Assembly: GCF_004197395.1 (NCBI RefSeq)
Contig: NZ_SELS01000029.1
Coordinates: 31,514-95,513 of the forward strand
Direction of reading: 5' to 3'
DNA: 64,000 nucleotides
Source of the DNA: Paraburkholderia sp. UYCP14C
GTDB taxonomy: Bacteria; Pseudomonadota; Gammaproteobacteria; Burkholderiales; Burkholderiaceae
Shown here: one piece after another, positions 44,732 through 53,728 of the stretch
Numbering within the stretch: position 1 is the stretch's first letter
How the letters are laid out: every line of letters starts with the position of its first letter
Notes under the pieces: model-generated
What the model was told of the DNA's origin: nothing
The model's database searches: none
What the model saw: only the letters and a program-made list of their open reading frames with translations
Translations under genes and position numbers: made by a program

Positions 44732-46255
44732 ATGAAGTTCGCCCAACTCAATGGACCGCGCGCCGCTGCGCGTCCTTTTTGCGACTCTTCTGCACGTACC
44801 GGCGCAACTCATCGTACGCGTTTGCCCTCGATGCGGCGCGTCGCACTATGCACGGCCTTCGCGTGGGCCTCGTTGACCGCCCATGCGGCGCTGGCCGAAG
44901 CCAATCCCGATGCGAACCCGGAAGCACCCGAGGCCGACCTGAACATTCAGGCAACCCAAACCAACCAGTGGACCGGCCTGTGGAACCGCCAGCAATTGCT
45001 CGGCGACATGGGCGGCCTGCGTCCGTGGCTCGGCAAGTACGGCATGACCTTCACGCTGACCGAAACCAGCGAAGTGCTGGCCAATCTGCGCGGCGGTCTC
45101 GAGCGCGGCGCCGATTACGACGGCCTGACCACCGCCACCTTGCAGATGGATACGCAAAAGGCGTTCGGCCTGCCTGGCGGCATCTTCAACGTCAGCGCGC
45201 TGCAGATTCACGGCGCGAACCTGAGCGCGAACAAGCTCGGCACGCTGAACACCGCGAGCGGCATCGAGGCCGCCGACGCGACGCGTCTGTGGGAGCTCTG
45301 GTATCAGCAGTCGTTCCTGAACAAGCGCGTCGACGTGAAGATCGGTCAGCAGAGTCTCGACCAGGAATTCATCACCAGCACGTATGCGGCGCTGTTCCTC
45401 AACACGATGTTCGGCTGGCCCGCGCTGCCCTCGTACGACATGCCGTCGGGCGGCCCGGCCTATCCGCTCGCAGGTCTCGGTGTGCGCGTGCGCGGCCAGA
45501 TCACGCCGTCGCTGACCGCGCTCGCCGGCGTGTATTCGGGCGACCCGCTCGGCAACGACCCGACCAACATGAGCGGCACGAACTTCAACCTGCATAACGG
45601 CGCGTTGTGGATCGGCGAACTGCAGTACGCGATCAACCAGCCGGCCGAAGGCGAAATGGTCGGCGCGGGCGGCGGCGGTCTGCCGGGCACCTACAAGATC
45701 GGCGTCTGGTACAACAGCAACAAGTTCCCCGATCAGCGTTTCGACACCATGGGTCTGTCACTCGCGAATCCGGCCTCGAACGGCATTCCCGCGAGTCACA
45801 GCGGCAACTACAGCTTCTACGCGGTCGCCGACCAGATGGTGTGGCGCCCCGACCCCGACGAAGCGCGCAGCCTCGGCGTATTCGCGCGCGTGATGGGTGC
45901 GCCGGGCGACCGCAACCTCGTGCAAATCGCGGCGAACCTCGGCGTCGTGCTGAAGGCGCCGTTCAAGGGCCGCGACAACGACAGCGCCGGCCTCGCGCTG
46001 ACCTACATCAGGGTCGGCAGTCACGTGAACGGACTCGACAAGGATTTCCTGGCGTTCAACGGCCCCCCGTACGGCGTGCGAACCGGCGAAACCGCGCTCG
46101 AAGCGACCTACCAGTACCAGGTCAATCCGTGGTGGCAGGTGCAGGCCGACGCGCAATACACGTTCAACGCCGGCGCCGGCCAGAACCCGACCGACCCGAC
46201 GCAGCCGCTGCGCGATACGTTCGTCGTCGGCGTGCGGACCATCATCAATTTCTGA
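44732..46255 (+). CDS. OprB-family carbohydrate-selective-type porin
   Basis: A 507-residue outer-membrane protein read from the ATG at 44732 (TAAGGATTTC upstream). A signal peptide with core MRRVALCTAFAWASLTAHAALA begins only at residue 34, so the precursor has an extra 33-residue front or a later start. The mature protein has LLGDMGGLRPWLGKYGMTFTLTETSEVL, LFLNTMFGWPALPSYDMPSGGPAYPLAGLGVR and a C-terminal Phe, as in OprB porins. It leads a Fur-controlled operon, so it may pass an iron chelate rather than a sugar (inference). Confidence 0.88.
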   Translation: MKFAQLNGPRAAARPFCDSSARTGATHRTRLPSMRRVALCTAFAWASLTAHAALAEANPDANPEAPEADLNIQATQTNQWTGLWNRQQLLGDMGGLRPWLGKYGMTFTLTETSEVLANLRGGLERGADYDGLTTATLQMDTQKAFGLPGGIFNVSALQIHGANLSANKLGTLNTASGIEAADATRLWELWYQQSFLNKRVDVKIGQQSLDQEFITSTYAALFLNTMFGWPALPSYDMPSGGPAYPLAGLGVRVRGQITPSLTALAGVYSGDPLGNDPTNMSGTNFNLHNGALWIGELQYAINQPAEGEMVGAGGGGLPGTYKIGVWYNSNKFPDQRFDTMGLSLANPASNGIPASHSGNYSFYAVADQMVWRPDPDEARSLGVFARVMGAPGDRNLVQIAANLGVVLKAPFKGRDNDSAGLALTYIRVGSHVNGLDKDFLAFNGPPYGVRTGETALEATYQYQVNPWWQVQADAQYTFNAGAGQNPTDPTQPLRDTFVVGVRTIINF

Positions 46256-46379
46256 TGCCGCCCGCCGCGCGTCTTTATCCACGCAAGCCCATGCAACCCC
46301 ACGCAATCGGACCAGCACTGTTCATGTTTTCGATCGTCACCGCCACACCCGCTTTGTGCGCCCCCATGGAGGCCCAATC

Positions 46380-47531
46380 GTGAATCAACTCACGCGCAAG
46401 TTTGCGCCGGGCGCCGCGCGGGCCCTGCTCGCCGCGATGGCCGGCGCCGCCGCGCTCACGGTGGCCTCCAGCGCGCAGGCCGAGCCGCAAGGCTTCCTTG
46501 AAACCGTCAAGCATCACACGACGCTGATCAACACCGTGCCCGACAACGGCGACCAGAACCCGTACGCGATCGTGGTCGCGCCGGTCAGCGCCGGCACCGT
46601 GAAGCAAGGCGACGTGCTGGTCGGCAACTTCAACAACTCGACGAACCTGCAGGGCACCGGCAGCACGATCATCAACTATCACCCGGACACCAAACAGATG
46701 ACGGTGTTCGCGACCGTGCCGCGCGACCTGAAGGAATGCCCGGGCGGCATCGGCCTGTCGACCGCGATGACGATGCTGAAGTCGGGCTGGGTGATCGTCG
46801 GCAGCACGCCGAGCAACGACGGCACGACCGGCACCAAGGGCGCCGGCTGCCTGATCGTGATCGACCCGCAAGGCAAGATCGCCTCGACGATCTCGACGCC
46901 GAACATTAACGACCCGTGGGGCAACATGGCGGTCGTCGACAACGGCACGAGCGCGACGCTGTTCGTCAGCAACGCGGGCTTCGGCGTCGGCGGCGCGGAA
47001 GGCGATCCGCCCGTGTTCAAGCAGGCCACCGTGCTGCGTCTCGACCTCGACGTGCCGGCAGGCAAGCCGCCCGTCGTGAAGAAGGAAACCGTGATCGGCA
47101 GCGGCTTCGGCGCGCAGGCCGACAAGGGCGTGTTCCTCGTCGGGCCGACTGGCCTCGCGCTGTCGGCCGATCAGAAGCTGCTGTACGTGTCCGACGCGAT
47201 CGGCAACCGCATCACCGAGATCGACGATCCGCTCACGCGCGACACCAGCGCGGGCGTGGGACGCCAGCTGACCGCCGACGGTCTGCTGCATCGTCCGCTC
47301 GCGATGGTCACCGCGCCCAACGGCCACCTGCTCGTGACCAACGCGTTGAACGGCCAGGTCGTCGAAATCGATCCGGCGAGCGGCAAGCAGCTGTACGCAC
47401 GCTGGATCGATACCGACAAGGCGCAGTCGCCCCCCGGCAACGGCGACCTGTTCGGGATCGCGATGACGCCGGAAGGCGACGGCTTCTATTACGTCGAAGA
47501 CGACGTGAATACGCTGGTGCTCGCGAAGTAA
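46380..47531 (+). CDS. Secreted beta-propeller-like protein of unknown function
   Basis: A 383-residue exported protein; GTG at 46380 with GGAGG 8 bases upstream is the likely start. The signal peptide is about 1-34 (..AALTVASSAQA). The mature part has repeated blades of the NHL/six-bladed type, for example VGPTGLALSADQKLLYVSDAIGNRITEID and LHRPLAMVTAPNGHLLVTNALNGQVVEIDP. I do not recognise a catalytic site. Its place between the porin and a Dyp peroxidase in a Fur-controlled operon suggests a role in handling iron or haem in the periplasm (inference). Confidence 0.75.
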   Translation: MNQLTRKFAPGAARALLAAMAGAAALTVASSAQAEPQGFLETVKHHTTLINTVPDNGDQNPYAIVVAPVSAGTVKQGDVLVGNFNNSTNLQGTGSTIINYHPDTKQMTVFATVPRDLKECPGGIGLSTAMTMLKSGWVIVGSTPSNDGTTGTKGAGCLIVIDPQGKIASTISTPNINDPWGNMAVVDNGTSATLFVSNAGFGVGGAEGDPPVFKQATVLRLDLDVPAGKPPVVKKETVIGSGFGAQADKGVFLVGPTGLALSADQKLLYVSDAIGNRITEIDDPLTRDTSAGVGRQLTADGLLHRPLAMVTAPNGHLLVTNALNGQVVEIDPASGKQLYARWIDTDKAQSPPGNGDLFGIAMTPEGDGFYYVEDDVNTLVLAK

Positions 47532-47568
47532 GCAGCACCCATGCAGGCTTCAAGAAGGTGAAGTGAAC

Positions 47569-48882
47569 ATGACAAACGATAATCCCCCACGGCCGTCAAG
47601 ACGCGGCTTCCTGAAAGCGGGCGGTGCCGCGGTCGCCGCCGGCGCGAGTCTCGGGGCGGGTCTCGCCGGCTCGCCGCCCGCGCTCGCGAAGGCGCCCGCG
47701 CATAGCGCACAGAGCGCCGATCCGCAGCTCGCGGTCGAGCCGTTCTACGGCCCGCACCAAGGCGGCATCGTCACGCCGCAGCAGAGCCACACCTACGTCG
47801 CCGCGCTCGATCTGACCACCGGGAAGCGCGACGACGTGATCGCGCTGCTGCGCGCATGGACCGAAGCGGCCGCGCGCCTGACGCAAGGCGGCACGGCCGT
47901 CGCCATGCGCACCGGCGACGGCACCGACAACCAGCCCGCACCCGATTCCGGCGACGTGCTCGGCCTCGGCCCGAACTGTCTGACGATCACGTTCGGCTTC
48001 GGCCCCGGCCTCTTCACGAAGGACGGCAAGGACCGCTACGGGCTCGCGTCGCGCCGCCCCGCCGCGCTCGTCGATCTGCCGCGCTTCAACGGCGATCAGC
48101 TGGTCAAGGAGAAGACTGGCGGCGACCTGTTCATCCAGGCGTGCGCGAACGACGCGCAGGTCGCGTTTCACGCGGTGCGCCAGCTGTCGCGTCGCGCCTA
48201 CGGCGTCGCGACGATGCGCTGGGGCCAGGCCGGTTTCCTGTCCGGTCCGCGCGGTCAGACGCCGCGCAACCTGATGGGCTTCAAGGACGGCACCAACAAT
48301 CCGTCAACCGCGAAGCCGGAACTGATGAACCAGTTCGTGTGGGCGCGCGCCACCGACGACGCGCCGTGGATGGAAGGCGGCACCTACACGGTCGTGCGCC
48401 GCATCCGCATCACGCTCGAACACTGGGACAACACCGAGCTCGGCTTCCAGGAACAGGTGTTCGGACGCCACAAATACAGCGGCGCGCCGATCGGCAGCAA
48501 GAACGAGTTCGACGCGGTGGACCTGAAGGCCGAGGACAAGGACGGCAATCCGGTGATCCCTGAGAACTCGCACGTGCGTCTGTCGAATCAGGCGAGCAAC
48601 AACGGCGCGCAGATTCTGCGCCGCTCGTATTCGTACAACGAAGGCACGAATTTCTATATCGAGCGCTGGCCGCCGTGGCGCCAGGAAACCGAGTACGACG
48701 CGGGGCTGATTTTCGTCGCTCACCAGAGCGACCCGCGCACCGGCTTCATCCCGATCAACGATCGGCTCGCGAAGTTCGACATGATGAACCAGTTCACGAC
48801 CCACATCGGCAGCGCGATTTTCGTCGTGCCGCCGGGGGCGAAGCCGGGTTCGTATGTCGGCGCGGGGCTGTTCGAGACGTGA
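47569..48882 (+). CDS. Dyp-type haem peroxidase, Tat-exported (EfeB-like)
   Basis: A 437-residue protein; start is the ATG at 47569 or the GTG two codons earlier. A Tat signal (PSRRGFLKAGGAAVAAGASL) shows export in folded form. Dyp motifs are present: GFKDGTNNP with the catalytic Asp, and NSHVRLSNQ with the probable haem-ligand His. EfeB-type enzymes act as peroxidases and may release iron from haem in the periplasm. It follows the propeller gene by about 35 bp and precedes a ferric ABC transporter, replacing the EfeU/EfeO partners of the E. coli system. Confidence 0.92.
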   Translation: MTNDNPPRPSRRGFLKAGGAAVAAGASLGAGLAGSPPALAKAPAHSAQSADPQLAVEPFYGPHQGGIVTPQQSHTYVAALDLTTGKRDDVIALLRAWTEAAARLTQGGTAVAMRTGDGTDNQPAPDSGDVLGLGPNCLTITFGFGPGLFTKDGKDRYGLASRRPAALVDLPRFNGDQLVKEKTGGDLFIQACANDAQVAFHAVRQLSRRAYGVATMRWGQAGFLSGPRGQTPRNLMGFKDGTNNPSTAKPELMNQFVWARATDDAPWMEGGTYTVVRRIRITLEHWDNTELGFQEQVFGRHKYSGAPIGSKNEFDAVDLKAEDKDGNPVIPENSHVRLSNQASNNGAQILRRSYSYNEGTNFYIERWPPWRQETEYDAGLIFVAHQSDPRTGFIPINDRLAKFDMMNQFTTHIGSAIFVVPPGAKPGSYVGAGLFET

Positions 48883-49007
48883 TGCAGCCGCTCGAGGATT
48901 CGCACGCGCATTCGCGCGCGCAGTCCGTCAGGTATCGGAAGTAAATGAAGCACGCCGGGCGCGCAACGCCCGGCTCACTCAACACCATCAAAACGGACTT
49001 CTGCAAC

Positions 49008-50039
49008 ATGGCTCATTCCTGGTTTGCCACCCGTCTGCGCGCGCTCGCCGGCGTGGCCGCGCTCTCGCTCACCGCGCTCGCGACGGTGCCGTCGGCGGCC
49101 CACGCGGCCTCGATCACGCTGTACAACGCGCAGCACGAGCAGGTCGTCAATCTGCTCGCGAAGGACTTCGAAAAGCAGACGGGCATCTCGGTGAAGATCC
49201 GCAACGGCGAAGGCCCGGCGCTCGCCGCGCAGATCGTCGCGGAAGGCGCGGCGTCGCCCGCCGACGTGTACTTCACGGAGAACTCGCCGGAACTGATGCT
49301 GCTCGAGGAAAAGGGTCTGCTCGCGAAGGTCGACGCAGCGACGCTCGGCGCGGTGCCGGCGCGCTTCAATTCGCCGAGCGGAGTATGGGTCGCGGTGACC
49401 GCGCGCGAGAGCGTGCTCGCGTACAACACGACGAAGCTGCAGCCGTCGCAATTGCCGCAATCGGTGTTCGACCTCGCGAAGCCCGAGTGGAAAGGCAAGG
49501 TCGGCATTGCGCCGAGCGACGCCGATTTCCTGCCGCTCGTGAGCGCGGTGCTGGCACTGAAGGGCGAAGAGCAGACGCTCGCGTGGCTGAAGGGCCTGAA
49601 AGCCAACTCGCAGATCTTCGACGACGACGAAGGCGTGGTCGCCGCGGTCAATCGCGGCGGGGTCGCGACCGGTCTGATCAACAACTACTACTGGACTCGT
49701 CTGCATGCGGAAATCGGCGATGCGAAAACCCGCAGCGCGATCTTTCACTTCGGCCACGGCGATGCCGGCGCGCTCGTGAACGTATCGGGCGCGGCCGTGC
49801 TGAAGTCCGCGCACAATGCAGAGGGTGGGCAGAAGTTTCTCGCGTATCTGGTCAGTGAGCGCGCGCAACAGCTGATGGCGAACAGCCACGTGATGTTCGA
49901 ATATCCGCTGCACGCCGGCGTCGCGCCGGACCCGATCCTCAAACCGTTCGCCGAACTGACTCCGCCCACGCTGACGATCCAGCAGCTAGGCGACGATAGC
50001 CAGGCCGGCAAGCTGCTGCGTCAGGCAGGCCTGCTGTAA
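49008..50039 (+). CDS. Ferric iron ABC transporter binding protein (FbpA/FutA-like)
   Basis: A 343-residue exported protein, start at 49008; the open frame to 48945 precedes the signal peptide (about 1-34, ..ATVPSAAHAA). The mature start SITLYNAQHEQVVNLLAKDFEKQTGISVKIRNGEGPALAAQI and the GVATGLINNYYW segment, with the paired tyrosines used for Fe(III), are those of ferric binding proteins. It hands iron to the permease encoded immediately after (its stop abuts the next ATG). Confidence 0.93.
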   Translation: MAHSWFATRLRALAGVAALSLTALATVPSAAHAASITLYNAQHEQVVNLLAKDFEKQTGISVKIRNGEGPALAAQIVAEGAASPADVYFTENSPELMLLEEKGLLAKVDAATLGAVPARFNSPSGVWVAVTARESVLAYNTTKLQPSQLPQSVFDLAKPEWKGKVGIAPSDADFLPLVSAVLALKGEEQTLAWLKGLKANSQIFDDDEGVVAAVNRGGVATGLINNYYWTRLHAEIGDAKTRSAIFHFGHGDAGALVNVSGAAVLKSAHNAEGGQKFLAYLVSERAQQLMANSHVMFEYPLHAGVAPDPILKPFAELTPPTLTIQQLGDDSQAGKLLRQAGLL

Positions 50040-51644
50040 ATGAGCGAAGCCTTGTCAGCCGGTCCACCGGCTGTCCCCCCCGCCCCGGCGCGCGCGCGAA
50101 CGCGCGCGCCGCGTGGTCTCTTTGCGGCGGCAGCACTCAGCGCTTTGCTGGTGCTGCTGCCGATCGCGTCTACGTTCTGGCGCGCGGCGAGCTTCGGCAT
50201 CGGTGACGCGTTCGATCTGATCTGGCGGCCGCTCGTCGGCGAGCTGCTGGTCAACACCGTGCTGATCACCGTCACGACCACGCTGGTCTGCGCCGTGATC
50301 GGCACGGCCGCCGCGTGGTTCGTCGAACGCACGCATCTGCCGGGACGGCGCGCGTGGGCCGTGCTATGCGCCGCGCCGCTCGCGATGCCGGCGTTCATTT
50401 CGAGCTATGCGTGGGTGTCGTTGAGCGAGGACTTGCAGGACTTCAACGGCGCGCTGCTGGTGTTGACCTGCGCGTATTTTCCGCTCGTCTATCTGCCGGT
50501 CGCCGCCGCCTTGCGCGGCATGGACCCGGCACTCGAAGAAAGCGCGCGCTCTCTCGGCTGCAACCGCTGGACCAGCTTCGTGCGCGTCGTGCTGCCGCAA
50601 CTGCGGCCCGCGCTGCTCGGCGGCATGCTGCTGGTCGCGCTCGGCGTGCTGTCGGAGTTCGGCGCGTTCACGCTGCTGCGCTTTCATACCTTCACCACGC
50701 AGATCTACGCGGAATATCGCACCAGTTTCGACGGCGGCGGCGCATCGCTGCTAGCGTGTCTGCTGATCGTGATCTGCCTCGTCGTGCTCGCGTTCGAGTT
50801 TCGCGTGCGCGGCGCGGCGCGCTACGAGCGCGTCGATCGCGGCACGCGCCGCGCCGTGTTGCGCTACGAGCTCGGCGCGTGGCGCTGGCTCGTCGTCGCG
50901 GGCTTTGCGCTGCTGACGCTCGCAACACTCGGCGTGCCGCTCGGCATGATCGGCTTCTGGCTCACGCAGCCCGGCGCGGCCGCGGTGACGCCCGCCGATG
51001 TGTCACCCGAGCTGCTATGGAACGCGACGTTGTCGTCGCTCGGTTTCGGCCTCGCGGCCGCCGCGCTGACCACGCTGCTGGTGGTGCCGCTCGCGTTTCT
51101 GCTGGTGCGTTATCCGACCCGTTTCGCGACGCTGTTCGAGCGCACCGTGTTTCTCGCGCAAGGCGTGCCGGGACTCGTGATTGCGCTCGCGATCGTGTCG
51201 CTCGCCGTGCATGCGCTGCAGCCGCTTTATCAAAGCGCGGCGTTGCTGGTCGTCGCCTATGCGATCCTGTTCATGCCGGTCGCGCTCGTCAGCGTGCGCG
51301 CGGCGTTCATGCAGGCGCAGCCGCGCCTCGAAGAGACCGCGCGCGCGCTCGGCCTGAACTGGACGCAGACGCTCGTGCGCGTGGTGCTGCCGCTCGCGGG
51401 CCCCGGGCTCGGCGCGGCCGCGGCGATGGTGTTCATCTCGGTCGTCACCGAACTGAACGCGACGCTGCTGCTGTCGCCGCTCGACACGCAAACGCTCGCG
51501 ACCCAGGTGTGGGCCGACACGTCGACCATGGCGTTCGCTGCCGCCGCGCCGTATGCGGCGCTGCTGACCGGCATCTCGCTGTTCGCGTCGGGGCTGCTGT
51601 TCGCGCTGCTCGGCCGCTCGGCTCTGCTCGGCGAGCGCGGCTGA
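50040..51644 (+). CDS. Ferric iron ABC transporter permease, two fused domains
   Basis: A 534-residue inner-membrane protein of the FbpB/ThiP type, with two permease domains of about 250 residues in tandem, each with an EAA loop (MDPALEESARSLGCNRWTSFVRVVLP and AQPRLEETARALGLNWTQTLVRVVLP). The ATG follows the stop of the binding-protein gene without a gap, so translation is coupled. It forms the whole channel alone. Confidence 0.94.
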   Translation: MSEALSAGPPAVPPAPARARTRAPRGLFAAAALSALLVLLPIASTFWRAASFGIGDAFDLIWRPLVGELLVNTVLITVTTTLVCAVIGTAAAWFVERTHLPGRRAWAVLCAAPLAMPAFISSYAWVSLSEDLQDFNGALLVLTCAYFPLVYLPVAAALRGMDPALEESARSLGCNRWTSFVRVVLPQLRPALLGGMLLVALGVLSEFGAFTLLRFHTFTTQIYAEYRTSFDGGGASLLACLLIVICLVVLAFEFRVRGAARYERVDRGTRRAVLRYELGAWRWLVVAGFALLTLATLGVPLGMIGFWLTQPGAAAVTPADVSPELLWNATLSSLGFGLAAAALTTLLVVPLAFLLVRYPTRFATLFERTVFLAQGVPGLVIALAIVSLAVHALQPLYQSAALLVVAYAILFMPVALVSVRAAFMQAQPRLEETARALGLNWTQTLVRVVLPLAGPGLGAAAAMVFISVVTELNATLLLSPLDTQTLATQVWADTSTMAFAAAAPYAALLTGISLFASGLLFALLGRSALLGERG

Positions 51645-51689
51645 CGCACGCTGTTTTTTTGCTGTTTTTTCGACCTCATTCGGATTTTC

Positions 51690-52745
51690 ATGAGCGAACT
51701 TCGTATCCGCGGACTGCAGAAATCGTTCGACGGTCACCCGGTGCTGCACGGCATCGATCTCTCGGTCGAGCGCGGCACGCTGCTCGCGCTGCTGGGGCCT
51801 TCGGGCAGCGGCAAGACCACGCTGCTGCGGCTGTTGTGCGGCTTCGAGCGCGCGGACGGCGGCAGTGTCGAGATCGACGGCCGGCGCGTCGTCGGCGACA
51901 ACCTGCACGTGCAGTCGGAGCAACGCCGCATCGGCTATGTGCCGCAGGAAGGCGCGCTGTTTCCGCATCTGTCGGTCGCGGACAACATCGTGTTCGGCCT
52001 GCCGCGTACGCAGCGCCGCGCGCGCCATCGCGTCGCCGAGCTGCTGGAGCTGGTCGGCCTGCCCGCGCATTTCCGCGCGCGCGCGCCGCAGCAACTGTCA
52101 GGCGGTCAACAGCAACGTGTCGCGCTGGCCCGTGCGCTGGCACCGGCGCCGACGCTGGTCATGCTCGACGAGCCGTTCTCGTCGCTCGACGCCGCGTTGC
52201 GCGTCGAAACTCGCCAGGCGGTCGCGAGTGCGCTGGCCGCGGCCGGCGCGACGGCCGTGCTGGTCACCCACGATCAGTCCGAGGCGTTGTCGCTCGGGAA
52301 CGAAGTCGCGGTGCTGTGGAACGGCAGGCTGATCCAGACCGCGACGCCCGAAGCGCTGTACCGCCGGCCGGTGACGCGCGAGCTTGCGTCGTTCGTCGGC
52401 GAGGCGGTGTTGTTGCCGGGCGTCGCGCAACAGGATCGCGCGATTTGCGAGCTGGGCGAACTCGCACTGGTCGCGCCCGTCGGCAACGGCGCGGTCGACG
52501 TGATGCTGCGTCCCGAACAGATCCGCCTGCTGCGCCCCGATGAAAGCGCGCGCGCAGGCGTCGCGCACGACGCGCTCGTCACCGATGTGATCTTCCAGGG
52601 GCAGGACGCGAGCGTCGCGCTGCAATTGCAGTCCGCGACGCGGACGATGGTGCGCGCACGCGTGCCCGGTTATCTGTGCCCGCGGCCGGGCGAGCACGTG
52701 CGTCTCGCGGTCGAAGGTGAAGTGACCGCGTATTCGCGCGCTTGA
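51690..52745 (+). CDS. Ferric iron ABC transporter ATP-binding protein (FbpC-like)
   Basis: A 351-residue ATPase with Walker A GPSGSGKTT, signature [15 protein letters not shown], Walker B LVMLDEPFSSLD and a C-terminal TOBE-like regulatory domain (about 240-350). It powers the permease encoded 45 bp upstream. The short gap holds two T runs (51652-51658 and 51663-51668), which might cause some attenuation before this gene. It ends the operon, 23 bp before a convergent LysR gene. Confidence 0.93.
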   Translation: MSELRIRGLQKSFDGHPVLHGIDLSVERGTLLALLGPSGSGKTTLLRLLCGFERADGGSVEIDGRRVVGDNLHVQSEQRRIGYVPQEGALFPHLSVADNIVFGLPRTQRRARHRVAELLELVGLPAHFRARAPQQLSGGQQQRVALARALAPAPTLVMLDEPFSSLDAALRVETRQAVASALAAAGATAVLVTHDQSEALSLGNEVAVLWNGRLIQTATPEALYRRPVTRELASFVGEAVLLPGVAQQDRAICELGELALVAPVGNGAVDVMLRPEQIRLLRPDESARAGVAHDALVTDVIFQGQDASVALQLQSATRTMVRARVPGYLCPRPGEHVRLAVEGEVTAYSRA

Positions 52746-52768
52746 AAGCTCGAGGCCGGCACGCCCAG

Positions 52769-53626
52769 CTACCGCAACGACAGATCCTGCATCATCTGCT
52801 GCGCCAGATAGTCGCAGGTCGGCCGATCCGATTTCGCGCTGCGCGCAACCACGATTTCGAGCGGCGCGATTTTCGGCAACCCTTGCGCGTCGCCGAGAAT
52901 TGCGAGCCGCGCCGGCACGCTGCAACGCGTCAGCGCTATCACCGATAAACCGGCATCCACGGTCGCGACGAGCCCCATCAGGCTCGCGCTGCTGAAGGCC
53001 GCGCGATAACGGATGCGCGCGCCATCCAGTGCGGCGAGCGTGTGCTGACGCGCGACGCAGCCGGGCTCATACAAGCCCACCGGCAACGGCGACGTCTTCA
53101 ACACCGGCGTATCGATCGACGCCCCCACCCACACCATCGGTTCGCTGCGCACGAAATCGCCGCGCAGCTTACGGTCGCGCGTGACGAACGCGAGGTCGAT
53201 CTTGTTGTCGGCGAGCATCGGCGCGAGCGCGGTACTTTGCGCGCAGACGATCTCGATCTCGACGCGCGGATACAGCGTCGCGAAACGCCGCAACACCGGC
53301 GATAGCAGCGACGACACATAGTCGTCCGGCGCGCCGAGCACCACGCGCCCGGTCACCTCGGGCCGCACGATTGCCGACCACGCCTCCTCCTGCAGCGCGA
53401 GCGCGCGCCGCGCATATTCGAGCAGCGTATTGCCGGGCCGCGTCAGCGCCAGATTGCGCGTATTGCGTGCGAACAGCGTGGTGCCGAGCATCGTTTCGAG
53501 CCGCTTGATCTGCATGCTGACCGCCGCCTGCGAGCGATGCACGCTCGCCGCCGCCTTCGTGAAGCTGCCCGCCTCCACGACCGCGACGAAACTGCGCAAC
53601 AGGTCGACGTCGAATTCAGGGTTCAC
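52769..53626 (-). CDS. LysR-family transcriptional regulator
   Basis: A 285-residue regulator with the N-terminal LysR helix-turn-helix (LLRSFVAVVEAGSFTKAAASVHRSQAAVSMQIKRLE, about 9-44) and a periplasmic-binding-like effector domain (about 90-280). It is divergent from an EamA-type exporter gene with a 102-bp shared region that includes ATTGCTCAATTTAAT, a possible T-N11-A LysR site. It probably controls that exporter. The effector is unknown. Confidence 0.92.
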   Translation of the reverse strand: MNPEFDVDLLRSFVAVVEAGSFTKAAASVHRSQAAVSMQIKRLETMLGTTLFARNTRNLALTRPGNTLLEYARRALALQEEAWSAIVRPEVTGRVVLGAPDDYVSSLLSPVLRRFATLYPRVEIEIVCAQSTALAPMLADNKIDLAFVTRDRKLRGDFVRSEPMVWVGASIDTPVLKTSPLPVGLYEPGCVARQHTLAALDGARIRYRAAFSSASLMGLVATVDAGLSVIALTRCSVPARLAILGDAQGLPKIAPLEIVVARSAKSDRPTCDYLAQQMMQDLSLR

Positions 53627-53728
53627 GATTTATCAACCGGGCTTATGGAATTGCTCAATTTAATTCGTTTGTGATCAGGTCGCAAGCGGCGCAATACTCG
53701 CAGGCATCATCTTACGGAGTCGTTGCGC

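Noticed and set aside
50315-52543. A 742-residue open frame overlapping the ferric permease and ATPase genes
   Set aside because: Composition is almost only Arg, Ala and Gly, while the other frame encodes clear ABC motifs.
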